Shown in pieces: positions 22,554-33,564 of a stretch of 48,736 nucleotides of DNA. Below the pieces are notes generated by a model. That model ran no database searches and was not told where the DNA came from. It saw only the letters and a program-made list of their open reading frames with translations. Source of the stretch: Teratosphaeria epicoccoides (taxonomy: Eukaryota > Ascomycota > Dothideomycetes > Mycosphaerellales > Teratosphaeriaceae); the NCBI GenBank assembly GCA_021401465.1, contig JADDMT010000176.1, positions 1-48,736 of the forward strand, in the 5' to 3' direction. The translations under genes were made by a program, and so were the position numbers. The stretch's first letter is position 1. The number at the start of each line of letters is the position of its first letter.

Positions 22554-24549
22554 TTCTGCTGCCAATGAGTCGACGCGTAACTCGTGCTTTTCGGGAAGTG
22601 GGAAATTTGGACAGCTAAGATGTCAATCTCAGCATTGGCACAGCGTGGTGCCGGTGTCGCGATCCGAAGCTTTGATTGCCGTCCTAGACAATAATTACCG
22701 GGCAGATCGATGTCGAGCTGAGTGCCAAATCTGATGAGCCGGACAGGGCATGAGACTTATCTGCGACGCAACAGGCCGTGAGCAGTCATTATGTATGAGC
22801 TGCACCTTCGGTCAAATTCTCGCCATCATGAAAACGTTGATATCCACCATCTCTGTGCTACTGCTTTAAGAAGGCTAGTGACTGTGGTGACAGTTGTTCC
22901 AAGCCCAAGAGTCAGTCCAGGATGTCCCAGACTGTGGGCGCCAAGGCAGCTTGAAAAGCAGCGCATGCTGGTGTATCGTCCTATCCTCAGCCAACCATTG
23001 CACGTGGAGTTTCCCACGAGTGTAAGTGGAACGTGGAGAGCGATCGCCAAGTGACTAGAAGTCTTGGACCTTGCTATCGCCGGCGCGGGGGGTGGTGGCG
23101 TAATCGGGGGGGTCATGCTTGGCACGCAGCACTTGGCATGCGACGCTTAGATGCCGGCCTGATGCTTCGCGGTAACCATCATATGGACCAGCGTTCAATG
23201 CGGGCTTCTCTTGTACGAGCAGACTGCATATTGCCTTTGCTTGGCCTCTCTCTTCAAAGCGATAGAACGGAGGTCACGTTCAGCTATCGTTGGGCGCCTG
23301 GAACGATGAGCAACTGAGACCGGCGGCTGCGGCTGGGTGCTCGGCGGACCCGTTTGCCGAAAAGAGTCTCACGTGGACTGCAGGCAAACAAAGTGTCTCA
23401 TAAGGCCAGATCGATACGATGTGCAGTGGCCTCAAATGCCGTCAAGTCAGGACGACATGACGAACATCAGATCGAGGCAGCGCGACGACGGCTCAGCAGC
23501 AAAGCCCAGCAAGAGCGACGTATTGTTCCGCTCAACGCCCCCGATGTACAGCAGCGTGTCACCCAGTAGCCCGGTCACTGATCGTGTGCAATGGGTTTCC
23601 AGCTTCTGAAACTCACGTGAGGCTCAGACAAGATCCAATGCCGAGTGCTGCCGCGTTTGAGGCCACATACCAAAACTCCAGTCGGGTTCTGTCAGGGTCG
23701 CCGACAGGGCCACAGCGAATGGAAGCGTCGGACTGCCCCCTCGTGTCATCAGTAGCACATTTGAGTCGTGAGTCAGGCATTGGAAAGATCTGACCAAGCT
23801 CGAGGATGCAAATTGCATGTCCGTGAGTACCCAGACTCACAAGAAGGCTGTGCTGCAGACGAATTAAAATCGCTCGTGCCATCGATGGCAGGGACTCTTG
23901 GCACCTGTGAACATATCATACTCCATCAATATGAGACAGATGGGGAGCGGCAAGACCGTTGCGCGCATAAGCCGGCTGGAAGGTGCATAGCATGATCAGC
24001 GTCAAGACAGAAAGCCATAGCAGGGTCTGGACTCACAGCACGACCAGACTCCAAGCGTCCTGCTCCCGTCAATGGAACTCACATATGGCAGGGCCAAGCT
24101 GGTTCATGGTAATCCGCGAGCGCAGAGGGCGAAACATAACGAGACAATGACGACAACGTCGTAGTGGAAAGATAGCATCCACTCCTGTAAGCACGGTCTG
24201 AATAGCACGTGGAGCATGTGATTAGCCAAGGCGAAACCTTCCAGAGGGTTCATGTATTTATGTGTACTCACAGCCAGACCATATGGCTGACACCACTATA
24301 CAAGCACGCTCACACCTCGTGAGGGCCTCGATGTCGGAAATGCTTAGCATGTTTCGGGCAGGACTGCAGCCAAACATAAAGGCCTTCATCGAACAGCATA
24401 TACCATTGAATGCTACACGTGGACCCATACAAGCTTTTGCACCAATCACAACACGACCCCAGTGCTCGTGCCCGGCCCTCTGTGCTGACCATCGAGGAAC
24501 CCTACGCGTTGTCACGTACCACCTTCCGTCACCCATCCCTCGAACTCAT
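22554..24549. other. Intergenic, no gene seen
   Basis: About 2 kb between the start of the phosphate transporter and the stop of eIF5B. Frames are short on both strands and lack protein character. It should contain the phosphate transporter promoter. Confidence 0.5.
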
Positions 24550-27500
24550 CTACTGCACATCAAACAAACCCTTCAAGTGCTTCGCAATCAACACCCAATC
24601 TTCCTTATCCACCTCATCCCTGTAAAAGTCCCTCAAGCAATTGATACTCTTCCTGCTAATCTGACTATACAACGTCATATTCTCCTCCAACTGCCTTCCA
24701 TACATCGGCTGGTTCGGCCCCTCAATCTTCACCGCCACACTTGGCTGCCCCTTCTTGCAGATTGGCACAGCCTTGTGATCCCTCTCGATACTCGTGACTC
24801 TGCCCATGGAAATGATTTCCTTGACACTGGTCACCGGGTTCATGCGAACGGCAGCAATGGGAGTAAGAGGTCGGAGAGAGCCTTCAATGACGTCGCAGCC
24901 TACAACGATAGGGTCTTTCTTGTTGAAGACCGCGACGGGGCGGAGGACGCAGGGGAAGACGGCGTCGAGTTTCGATTCTTCTTTCTTTTGCGCAGCTAGG
25001 GCTTGCATGTGCTTGGTGAAGTCGTCGAAGAGATGATAGATGATGTCTGCCGTGAAAATCTTGATGCCCATCTGATCTGCAAGTTCGCGCGCGTCTTTGT
25101 CGACTTTCACGTCGAAGCAGAGCATGACGGCGTACTCCTTGGCTTTCTCAAGCATGGTCGATGCCGTGATAACGTCACGTTTGTAGACGGGCCCGATGCC
25201 GATATTGGCGACCGGAATCTTCATCTGCTTCAAGAACTCGAGGAGGGCTTCGAGGGAGCCAAGAGTCGAGGCCTGGACAGTGACACCGCGTCCTGACTTC
25301 GCGATGCGGGACATGAGATTCTCCAAGTCACCCATGACGTCTTCCTCAAGCTCTTCGATCTCATCCTCATCATCCGGGTCCTTCGCTACAAGCAAGCGGG
25401 AACCAGCGATGGCAGTGTCCAGTCCATTGGCTGAGATCTTGACACCCAGAGCAGCCTTGACCGTCTTATTGTGCACATACTGCGACTTGACGCGCAACTC
25501 CTTCATCTCGGCCGGTGTCAAGAGGGCACGGATTGTGGTCGTGATAGCTCCATCTGTACCGCAAAGCACAATGGTGTCACCTTCGTGGAGGATACCATTC
25601 GACAGAACAACGTCGATAGTCGTGCCCAGACCCTCGATGACCTTGACTTCCAAGACCGTACACTCGACTTCGGACAAGTACATCAGCTGCTTCGTCATGC
25701 GCTCTTGTGTCAGGGTGACGAGCAGCTTGAGCATATCGGGGATACCCTCTCCAGTATGAGCGGACGTCGGTACCAACGAGACGTACTTGGCCATCGACTT
25801 GTTCTCGTAGAATACTTCGGCGTTGAAAGACTGCTCAGCAAAGGCCAGTTTCGTCTTCTCCAGACGGTCCCGGAATTCATTCTGCACGCCCTTGTTCTGC
25901 ATAGCAAGCGACTCGCGGAAGCCGTTGTTGGCAATCGGCTTCCATCCATACAGACGGTCGATCTTGTTCAAGGCTACAATGAATGGCGTTTTGCGGTCTC
26001 TAAGCAGCTTCATACTTTCCAACGTCTGTGGCTCAAGCCCGTGCATTATGTCGACGACGAGGATTGCGATGTTACACAAGGAAGATCCTCTTGACCGCAG
26101 ATTCGTGAAAGACTCGTGGCCAGGCGTGTCGATGACAAGCAGACCGGGCACCTTGAATTCGAAGGCTCCATCCTGGTTGACGACATTTGTTTTCTTCTGC
26201 AAGGCCTCGACTGGGAAGTATGTAGCACCTATCTGCTGCGTGATACCACCAGCTTCGCCTTCTTGCACGTTGGTCTGACGGACTTTGTCAAGCAGCTTCG
26301 TCTTACCCGTGTCAACGTGACCGAGAATGCAGCAGATAGGTGAACGCAGGTTGTCTTTGGAAGCAGCAGCACGTGCAGCCTCGACCTCGGCTTTGCGCTT
26401 GTCGACCGCTTGTTGACGTCTCTGGGCTGCTTGACGCTGAGCTACCGTTTGTTGCTCATCTTCCGAGTCAGATTCAGATTCTGATTCAGATTCGGACTCG
26501 CTGTCATCCTCTGCAGCCTTCCTGTTCGGCCGCTTAATGTCTGCCTTCTTGCCAGCCGCGCCATCTTGCACAGGCTTGCCATTTGATGTGATAGACTTTT
26601 GCGCTGCGCTTTCATCCTCGCTTCCGGCATCCCAGGAGTCCTTGACATCTGGCTCGTCGTCCTTCTCAGCCATCGCCTCCCAGTCGTCGAGCTCATCCTC
26701 ATCTGCCTGCTTCTCCTTGGCTTCTGCTTCTGCTTCTGCTTTGGCCTTTTCCTTATTCTCCCTGGCCTTAGCCTCCTGCTCCTCTTGGAGCTTAAGCTCC
26801 GCCATACGCTGCTGTGCCTCGAGCTCCTCCTTCTCCTGCTGTGCCTTACGCTCCGCGGCCTCTTTCCTCGGGTCCTTTTTCTTACGTTTGTCCTTCTCAT
26901 TCTTCTTAGCGTCTCCCTCATCTTCAATGCCGGCCACCTTAGCACCGGCCTCCAACATCTGCTGCATGCGTAACTTCTGTCTGGCCTCCTCCTCGCGTTG
27001 CTTGGCAGTCTTGTAAGTGCCTTCCCGCTTCTGCTGCTCGATCTTCGCCTTCTCCTTTGCCTTCTTGGCAGCTTTGGCTTCAGCAGCCTTCTTCTCCTCT
27101 TCTTCAATGCGCTTCCGCTCCTCCTCGTCCCTCATCTTGGCCTCCCGCTCCAAGCGAGCCTGCTCCTCCTGCCTCTTGCGTAGCTCTTCCTGCTGCTTCT
27201 GAAGTGCAGCCAAGGCGCCTGGCAATTTCTTGCCCTTCTTGCCTGGCGCTGCAGCTGGTTCTGGTGCCGCAGCCTCTGGAGTCGCCTCGACCGGCTTGTT
27301 CTCCTCCTGCTTTGGTGCCGGAGCAGTCTTCTTCTTCGCCGCCGCCTGCTCCTTCTTCCGCTGCTTCTCGCGCTCCTTTTTCTCTTTCTCCTTCTGTGCC
27401 TTAGTCTTGACACCACCGCCCTCGCCCACATCCTCGTCCGCGTCAACCTCAGGCTCCTCCTTCTTGACAGGCGGCTGCTTGCCACCCTTGCCGCCCTTCT

Positions 27501-27849
27501 TGCCCTTGGCTGACCCCCCAAACACATCTTCGTCGTCCATCGTCGCTTCTTCGGGCGCCTTAGCAGCGAAGCCCTCAAGCGGGGCCTCATCGGCTGGGGT
27601 GCCCGCGCCATCCTGAGCCGGGTCCTCGCCTTCAAGATCCTCAACTACCTTGCCCTTCTTCTTCCTTTTATCTTTGTTCTTTTTGAGCGCTGCCATCAGA
27701 CCTCCCCCTCCGCCGGTTTCTCCCTCATCATTAGCGGCATCGGCGGCATTTGCCTCCGCCTCTGCCTGGGCGATCGGATCAACGGACTCGCCGAGACCTT
27801 CGTCCCAGTTGTCGTCGGTCTTCTTTCCCTTCTTACCTTTAGGCGCCAT
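24550..27849 (-). CDS. FUN12: Translation initiation factor eIF5B (GTPase)
   Basis: A single exon of 1099 residues, from ATG in GGCGCCATG-complement context to TAG. The N-terminal half is highly charged (Lys/Glu runs and a Ser/Asp/Glu block), as in all eIF5B. The GTPase follows: G1 GHVDTGKT at 510-517, the switch I region with GGITQQIGATYFP, G3 DTPGHESF, G4 NKIDR. Domains II-IV then follow, ending in the helical C-terminal tail that contacts eIF1A. eIF5B catalyses 60S subunit joining and correct positioning of initiator tRNA. Yeast Fun12 is about 1000 residues, so the length fits with a slightly longer acidic/basic leader. It is an uninterrupted, highly conserved housekeeping gene. Confidence 0.98.
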   Translation of the reverse strand: MAPKGKKGKKTDDNWDEGLGESVDPIAQAEAEANAADAANDEGETGGGGGLMAALKKNKDKRKKKGKVVEDLEGEDPAQDGAGTPADEAPLEGFAAKAPEEATMDDEDVFGGSAKGKKGGKGGKQPPVKKEEPEVDADEDVGEGGGVKTKAQKEKEKKEREKQRKKEQAAAKKKTAPAPKQEENKPVEATPEAAAPEPAAAPGKKGKKLPGALAALQKQQEELRKRQEEQARLEREAKMRDEEERKRIEEEEKKAAEAKAAKKAKEKAKIEQQKREGTYKTAKQREEEARQKLRMQQMLEAGAKVAGIEDEGDAKKNEKDKRKKKDPRKEAAERKAQQEKEELEAQQRMAELKLQEEQEAKARENKEKAKAEAEAEAKEKQADEDELDDWEAMAEKDDEPDVKDSWDAGSEDESAAQKSITSNGKPVQDGAAGKKADIKRPNRKAAEDDSESESESESESDSEDEQQTVAQRQAAQRRQQAVDKRKAEVEAARAAASKDNLRSPICCILGHVDTGKTKLLDKVRQTNVQEGEAGGITQQIGATYFPVEALQKKTNVVNQDGAFEFKVPGLLVIDTPGHESFTNLRSRGSSLCNIAILVVDIMHGLEPQTLESMKLLRDRKTPFIVALNKIDRLYGWKPIANNGFRESLAMQNKGVQNEFRDRLEKTKLAFAEQSFNAEVFYENKSMAKYVSLVPTSAHTGEGIPDMLKLLVTLTQERMTKQLMYLSEVECTVLEVKVIEGLGTTIDVVLSNGILHEGDTIVLCGTDGAITTTIRALLTPAEMKELRVKSQYVHNKTVKAALGVKISANGLDTAIAGSRLLVAKDPDDEDEIEELEEDVMGDLENLMSRIAKSGRGVTVQASTLGSLEALLEFLKQMKIPVANIGIGPVYKRDVITASTMLEKAKEYAVMLCFDVKVDKDARELADQMGIKIFTADIIYHLFDDFTKHMQALAAQKKEESKLDAVFPCVLRPVAVFNKKDPIVVGCDVIEGSLRPLTPIAAVRMNPVTSVKEIISMGRVTSIERDHKAVPICKKGQPSVAVKIEGPNQPMYGRQLEENMTLYSQISRKSINCLRDFYRDEVDKEDWVLIAKHLKGLFDVQ

Positions 27850-28333
27850 GTTGGAGACTCAAAGTGGCTTCTTGTATCTGGCCGATACAGTAAATGTGCC
27901 TGATGAAGTGATTTATCGACGAACGGTGGGTCGCTGGGCTTCCTTCAGCTATTGGTCAAATGTGGGCGGCCTCCGTGGATATCGGGAGGGTGGTTGAGAG
28001 GTTGGTGGGACCGCAGTTGCATGCTACCCAGAAAGCGCAGTGTATGTTTGTTTCTGTGAGAAGCGCGGATGGTGCGCTTGGCAATGGACTTTGCGGGTGC
28101 ATGTGGGTATTCTAAAGTGTGGATGTTTGACCTTGGCTTGGTGAATTTCAAGCCATAGTGGGGCAACTTTTGGCGTGGAGCGGAGAAAGAATGACGCATC
28201 CCATCGAATGGCGACCGCCGATATGGGATGAGTTTTCGGACGACGGATGTACCGAAGCTTGCGTTTGCAGCGCGCCACGACTTGAGGCTTGACACCGCCA
28301 ATGCCGCATTGCAAAGTGATATCAATATGCCAA
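27850..28333. other. Intergenic, eIF5B promoter region
   Basis: 484 bp between the 3' end of the Yip-family gene and the eIF5B start, both on the minus strand. It should contain the eIF5B promoter and 5' UTR. A 131-residue frame crosses it but has no domain character. Confidence 0.55.
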
Positions 28334-29291
28334 CTACCACATAAACATCCTGGCAGCGTCCCCATCTCCAGCTGGGTCAGCTGTTTCTCCCTCGCTTGAC
28401 CCCTGACTGACCCCCTTAGCAGCGGGCGACCCATGCGCAAAGAACAGAATCTTGATCGCAATCGCCAGCCCGGCATGCAAAGCCAACACCACGAGCAACA
28501 AAACCTGGCTCGTCTTCTTGTCCGTCGCGCTGACGACAGGATAGAGATTCCTGAACAAGAACACCGCTGACAGCGCAAGTCCCACGCCCACGAATGCATA
28601 GTTGAGCACTGTCAATGGGCTCCAGGAGACCAGCGCGACGGGAATCCAGATCAGATTCGCGTACCCGTAAAGCGCCCAGCACTCCATCAGATTCGCGCTC
28701 TCGCTTCCAAACCATTTCAACGTTCCCCACAGCCCGAGTGGGATGAATAGCGTGTATCCATATATCAATCCGGCTGCTCCACTTAGCAAGCTAAAGTCGT
28801 ACGCGAAGTGTCCCTTGCCCTTCTCCGCCAGGTATGCACTGATCGTGCCCGTCAAAAACAGTATTACGACCACTGTCGTCGCGATCCAAAATGGGCCATA
28901 GAGGTCAGGGTTTCCTTCTAGTACATCGAGGAAGTTCTGGCGGGGATACAGCGTCGAGCGACATCTGTGTAGAATTTGGGAGGTATCGACGTCGAAAAAT
29001 TGCTGATAGAAAGCTAGGGACCACAGGTAGCGTTTACTGCTCGATGGTTGCCCGCGAGGCGGAGGCTGTGAGAAGGATGCATTGTCTGGTTGGATAGATT
29101 TGGAGCGGTTGGAAGTCTCGTTGAAGGCTGCGTGGAGTTCATCTGTTAGTAAATCGTTGTTCTTGGAGTCGATGGGTCAGTGGGTGCGTACATGAATTGT
29201 GGAACTCGAGGTCGTCGTTCATATCTGTCTGTCCAAGGTCGCCCTCAGCATCTACATCGACAACCACATCGTAGCCCTGTCTGTTTGCCAT
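28334..29291 (-). CDS. Yip1-family Golgi membrane protein (YIPF1/2-like)
   Basis: Two exons, 29291-29192 and 29142-28334, give 302 residues. The 49-bp intron has donor GTACGC and acceptor CTAACAG, phase 1. Residues 1-75 are acidic then Pro/Ser-rich and cytosolic. The Yip1 domain starts with the hallmark DLYGPFWI at 113-120, preceded by LYPRQNFLD. About five hydrophobic helices follow, and the tail is short and polar (ending MFMW). Yip1 proteins act at the ER-Golgi in vesicle trafficking with Rab GTPases. The motif spacing and helix number support the family strongly; the YIPF1/2 subgroup is a best guess. The exon 1 start (ATGGCAAAC) keeps an acidic YDVVVDVDAE segment typical of the N-terminal tail. 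Confidence 0.9.
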
Positions 29292-29561
29292 GATATGCTT
29301 GTGATCGCGACAGCTGTTCTCAATCGCTCGTCAGGCGTGAGCGATGCGACCTTGGACACCAGACGCGAGCGCTGGATGCGGCTTCCGGCCAAACAATTAG
29401 CCGTATGCAGGAGTCGGATGAGCGATTGGGAAGGTGCGTCTGTCCCTACGCTCCCGTCACCAAGTCGATGATCCTGATTGAGATGCTCTTTTCACAGCCG
29501 TCAATCACTGACATCCTCCATTGCGCGATGACTGAGCCTCTTGATCGAGGGGCCCACCAAC
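29292..29561. promoter_or_regulatory. Candidate shared promoter of divergent Yip and SGNH genes
   Basis: The 270-bp gap separates two divergent start codons, so both promoters must lie here or overlap the genes. No TATA consensus is obvious. Confidence 0.4.
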
Positions 29562-30476
29562 ATGGCGAACCCAAACAAGCTCAACGCCTTGCCTTTCTAC
29601 TCCGAATGGTCTGGCCATCCACTGAGTAGCTTGCAAGATGCGCTGTCCATCATCAGATCTACGAGGCCCTCGAAACCGGTGATCTGGCTGGCAGGGGACT
29701 CATCTTTGGACAATAAAGCTTGGATCCCCTCCGCCGGACCCGGCGGCGAACCATTACCTGTGGACGTGCCAGCCGTATACTCTTCCTTCCTCGCCACCGG
29801 GAAGCCGAAGCCCGATGTCGCGTTTTGGCTCAATCATGTTCTGGGCGACAAAGCTACTGCGTTGAATGCCGCTGTCGAAGCGAGTCTACTGCGAGATCGA
29901 GGAGCTGGCCAAGCACACGATGGTTTCATCCGCGACAACATTCGTCCCGAGGACATGCTCGTGGTCTCTGTTGGGGCAAACGATATTGCGTTATCGCCTA
30001 CAGCGTCTACGGCATGGCATCTGGCCCAGTTGACACGCTTGACTTCTCTCAGCTCAATTGAGAAGGGGACCGCATCATCGTTGAAACATTTCCGTCAGCT
30101 CTTTGACGAGCAAACGAGATTCTGCATTGAAGGTCTGATCTTGCAGACAAAGCCCAAAGCCGTGGTCGTGTGTATGATCTACCATCCTCTCGAAGCGGGT
30201 GCTGGGGCGCAGCCAGGATGGGCGGAATCACAGCTCAAGCTCCTTGGCTACAATGGGAACCCAGGGAAGCTGCAGGCTGCAATCAAGAAGATATATGAGC
30301 AAGCCACTTGCGAGATTCAAATTGACGGGACGCAGGTGATACCTTGCGCCTTGTTTGAGGCTATGGACGGCAAGGTGCGGGAAGACTATGTAGCGAGAGT
30401 AGAGCCGAGTGTCAGTGGAGGCAGGAAGATGGCTGAGCTGCTGTGCAAGAGAATGCAAGATGTGCTGGCGGACTGA
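29562..30476 (+). CDS. SGNH/GDSL-like hydrolase
   Basis: A single exon of 304 residues starting at ATG 29562 (AACATGGC). Block I appears as WLAGDSSLDNK with Ser47 as the expected nucleophile, and block III as VSVGANDIAL (Asn140). Between them is an aromatic/loop region typical of fungal SGNH-fold proteins. The usual catalytic D-x-x-H of block V is not obvious; the C-terminal end reads RVEPSVSGGRKMAELL, so the His may be absent or displaced. Without a signal peptide the protein is probably intracellular. The family hydrolyses esters or related bonds; the substrate is unknown. Activity is uncertain because of the missing block V. Confidence 0.75.
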   Translation: MANPNKLNALPFYSEWSGHPLSSLQDALSIIRSTRPSKPVIWLAGDSSLDNKAWIPSAGPGGEPLPVDVPAVYSSFLATGKPKPDVAFWLNHVLGDKATALNAAVEASLLRDRGAGQAHDGFIRDNIRPEDMLVVSVGANDIALSPTASTAWHLAQLTRLTSLSSIEKGTASSLKHFRQLFDEQTRFCIEGLILQTKPKAVVVCMIYHPLEAGAGAQPGWAESQLKLLGYNGNPGKLQAAIKKIYEQATCEIQIDGTQVIPCALFEAMDGKVREDYVARVEPSVSGGRKMAELLCKRMQDVLAD

Positions 30477-30813
30477 GGAGTCTTGCGCCCACTGTGGGGG
30501 AAAATGCGACAGCCTCCTACCATAGCATATCAAGCCATTCGGATGTGAGCCTCGCATGGACACGTCTGATCTATTGACGGCTTCTCTCAGGCACTCCGTT
30601 CGCCGCTTGCAGACCTGATATCGTCGCAAGCGGCCTCATCAGACTATCCGCGAACAGCAGCTTGTCCATCAAGGTGCCCCGCAATGTCTTGGAGCTGCAA
30701 ATTAACGAACAGCGGTCGTGAAGCGACAACAAATGGAGTCCCCCCCCCGGGTGTCGAACACGCGCCGAATGCTGACAACCTCGCATCCCCATCAGTCGAC
30801 CTGACTTGGCGGC
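30477..30813. other. Intergenic with a 9-C run
   Basis: 337 bp between the SGNH and GST-like genes, containing nine consecutive C at 30740-30748. A GTGTCGAACAC palindrome beside it is not part of a tRNA. Confidence 0.55.
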
Positions 30814-31644
30814 ATGGACTCACGCATACATACTCTCTTCCTCTGGCCCCAAGGCAATTTCTCTCGGCGACTCAGCTACTACCTCATCCTAAAAGGTCTC
30901 ATCAGCAGCTCCAAGGATCTCGAGACCGGCAAGAAATCGTCTACGAGCCTGTGGATAAACAGCGTCAGACGCAATCCTCAAACTAATGCATGGGAAACTT
31001 CGCTACGTGGCTATCCAGTCCCGGAAGGATTTACACTGCCTATCTTGCTTGTAGAAGAAACCATTACTGGATCAAAGACTTGGATACGCGAGAGCACGAG
31101 CATATTGCATTATCTGGACTCGGTCTACCCAACGACTCGGCTGAACAGCACAGATTCGCTTTGGAGAGCGTACAGTGATGATTTGATTGGCATAATCAAT
31201 GAAGCTATCACGCATGCGGAGACGTACATAGAGCATGCTGCAGAAACATCCAATGGCAACACTGGTCAGCCAGACGAGCACTGGCCCAAGCCAAAAGCAT
31301 TAGGAGCCAAGCACGGCTGGGCCACGTGTCTGTGGAGGTGTCAATCATGGGCGCAGGAAGCAGGCTCGCTATCCAAAACATGGCCCTGGCTGACAGCGCC
31401 CCATAGCTCAGATGTTGGGCCTGGCCTACCAGATCTGTGTCTAGCTGCATGGTGCAGATATACGTGGCTGACATATGGCAGAATGGATGTGTTTGAAGAT
31501 GAGCAGCTGGCGCCGCTACGGGCTTGGCGGAAAAACTTCGAGGCCCTGGAGTGGTGGCAGGAAGCAGAGGATCAGGACGACGGACCGGCAAGGCATCCGG
31601 AAATCTTGAAAATCGGTTCTTTGGAGTGTGAGCTGGAATCGTGA
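30814..31644 (+). CDS. Glutathione S-transferase-like protein
   Basis: A single exon of 276 residues. The N-terminus has a thioredoxin-like beginning (HTLFLWPQGNFSRRLSYYLILKG) in which WPQGNFSRR replaces the usual active-site P-x-S-x-x-R-x. This is followed by LPILLVEE and the substrate-side E(S)T-SILHYLD motif that in GSTs binds the glutathione gamma-glutamyl group. The C-terminal half is all-helical and Trp-rich (EALEWWQEAEDQD). The overall fold fits GST; the length is at the upper end. No signal peptide. Detoxification or a biosynthetic glutathione transfer is likely but not shown. Confidence 0.72.
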   Translation: MDSRIHTLFLWPQGNFSRRLSYYLILKGLISSSKDLETGKKSSTSLWINSVRRNPQTNAWETSLRGYPVPEGFTLPILLVEETITGSKTWIRESTSILHYLDSVYPTTRLNSTDSLWRAYSDDLIGIINEAITHAETYIEHAAETSNGNTGQPDEHWPKPKALGAKHGWATCLWRCQSWAQEAGSLSKTWPWLTAPHSSDVGPGLPDLCLAAWCRYTWLTYGRMDVFEDEQLAPLRAWRKNFEALEWWQEAEDQDDGPARHPEILKIGSLECELES

Positions 31645-32139
31645 CGCTCGCGAACACCATCCATCCGTTTGGGGCGTCTATAAGCAGAACGTTTGTTGCA
31701 GCGACGTCTTCGAAGCCTGCGCAATGGCCTTGGAAGCGCGCAGAGATACGACGTCGCCAAGCGAGTCCGAGTGCCGCGCAACTCGTCCTTGAACAGACAA
31801 ATCGAATTCATCGTAGCGAGTCTCGCCAGCTGCAAGCTTTCTTTCCTCGTGATCAAATTTCCGGAGGTGCCTTCTGCTTCTTGCTCACTGCCTTGCCGCC
31901 TTCTCTCGTCGTCCCCGGCATTGCTTTTGCCCAGCCGGTACACGTTCTGTATGCGCTCAAGTGAAGAAACTGGTCAATACTGCACGCCACTCGAAGCTCA
32001 GTAGAGGCGCAGGGGTGCCTTTCTCTCTGTTTGCAGGCAAGAGCTGCGCACTCGGCCTTCTTAATCTTACTCGGACCGTGTGTCCTTGCAATAGACTATT
32101 ATCTCACATGCAGGTGACAGCTTGTAGCTGAGCGTCAGC
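31645..32139. other. Intergenic, no gene supported
   Basis: About 495 bp after the GST-like gene. A minus-strand frame of 123 codons covers 31572-31943, overlapping the GST end; I see no domain and do not call it. Confidence 0.5.
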
Positions 32140-32468
32140 ATGAGAGCAAAAGCCGGGGCGATCGAGCTGAGGGACGACGTCGCTGGTGCAGTGGACGGCC
32201 TCCTTCGCCACATCTACTCTGGCACATCCTTCCCTGACCACGAAGTACAAGAAACAGAGATGTCAATCCAACATTGAGCTCCTGATCACGGCGCGGAAAA
32301 TCATTGATCCAATCGCTTTGTAAGATTGCGTTGGAGGAGTGCATCGTTCAACGAACTTGGCGCGGGACTACGCAAGAAACATCTCAGGGCCTGCTTCAGC
32401 TTCCTGCATTCCGTGTCCAGCTCGAGGTCAATAAAGAAGACATGTGGGAGGTCATTGACCAGCTGTGA
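32140..32468 (+). pseudogene. Probable BTB/POZ-domain gene relic
   Basis: The plus strand encodes AIELRDDVAGAVDGLLRHIY followed by SGTSFPDHEV, the typical second half of a BTB domain (acidic DD, helix, Y-S/T-G). The reading frame then breaks at 32272. The expected continuation (I-E-L-L-I-T-A-R-K) occurs one base over, and after another stop at 32321 the next frame continues (K-I-A-L-E-E-C) to TGA at 32466. Each jump looks like one extra base. A promoter-proximal first half of the domain is not found upstream, where an in-frame TAG precedes the start. I therefore read it as a decayed fragment. The minus strand also has a plausible-looking frame here, so strand assignment is moderate. Confidence 0.45.
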
Positions 32469-33564
32469 ATCGCTCTCCCATTGCTATGCCAGATGGTACC
32501 GTCCGCGAAGGCATTCCGGCCGTAGAGCCAAGCGGTATCGATCGTCTGAGGCATAGTGAGCCAGGGTTTGATGTAGCTGCGTGCTGGAAACAAACCTGAA
32601 TGGGTTAAGGATTGATTTCGAGTTCGAGGATTGGCGAAGACCTTTTTCGAAACAAAATGCAAATATGAGGCCATGTACCACAGAGGTGACTGCAAAGGCT
32701 TGGTTGGGACTTCGCGCTGACCCTGCTGTTTCACATTCCTCATATGTTGAGACGAGCGATCTATCGCCTGAAAGAGCATGAGCACATGTGCGAGCAATCG
32801 GCGCAGCATCATCAACGTCAATGAAGAGTCATCCTATCAGCAAGCAGTCCAATTGACCAATCACCAGCCACTCATTCAAAGCGGTTAATCATGTGATTGA
32901 CTGATGGAAACGCTGGCATTATAGTGACTTGTGCGTCCCGCACAGATGTGGAACGAGCATTGGATCGACTTTTCCTCGGCCTATATAGGCAGCATCCTCA
33001 TCATGATCAATTGTCTTGGCACAAGCTGGACCATACTCAGCTTCACATGCACAGGATCGATCCGTGTCTCAGAATACACGCCCTCCGCGATCACGAAATC
33101 ATCACAAGAGAAGGTCTTGCACAGGTTGTCACAAAGTCTGAACCAGTCTCCGATGCTATACAGAGGCTCTCTCCCCTACGATGCGATGAGGAGCCTGTCA
33201 CCCTTGGGTTCTCGACCATACCCATATTTCCCAGGATCCCTCCATGCTTGACACAATGTAACCATGATCGCAATGCTTGCATCCCAAATTGCTCACCAAC
33301 TCCGTTCAAGCAAGTCAACCCAATAAGCAATCGCCATAATGCATCAGTCGTATTGCATGAAAACCCATTCGCCATAAACCATAACAGCCATGATACAACA
33401 TTCGCCATCTCGATCGCCTCGGTACTTTCCGACACACCTCAGTGGCCAGTACCCTCCCCCTTATCACCACCAATGCCCCCCTTTCCGTCATCACAAGTCC
33501 TCATTCATCCAGTCTCGCTACTGTCATACACATCCTCGGATGGTAAGTAGCCTTTTTTTCTCGT
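32469..33564. other. Intergenic, no gene seen
   Basis: About 1.1 kb of moderately AT-rich DNA with no convincing frames. A 12-bp palindrome GCCTATATAGGC at 32979-32990 contains a TATA-like core, but no gene begins downstream. Confidence 0.5.

Noticed and set aside
27945..28340. 131-codon minus-strand frame between eIF5B and the Yip gene
   Set aside because: Overlaps the Yip stop and the eIF5B leader; no domain or promoter of its own.
30735..30770. GTGTCGAACAC next to a C run, considered as a T arm
   Set aside because: It is a palindrome with no D or anticodon arm; the stem does not form beyond three pairs.
31572..31943. 123-codon minus-strand frame
   Set aside because: Overlaps the GST-like gene end and has no recognisable domain.
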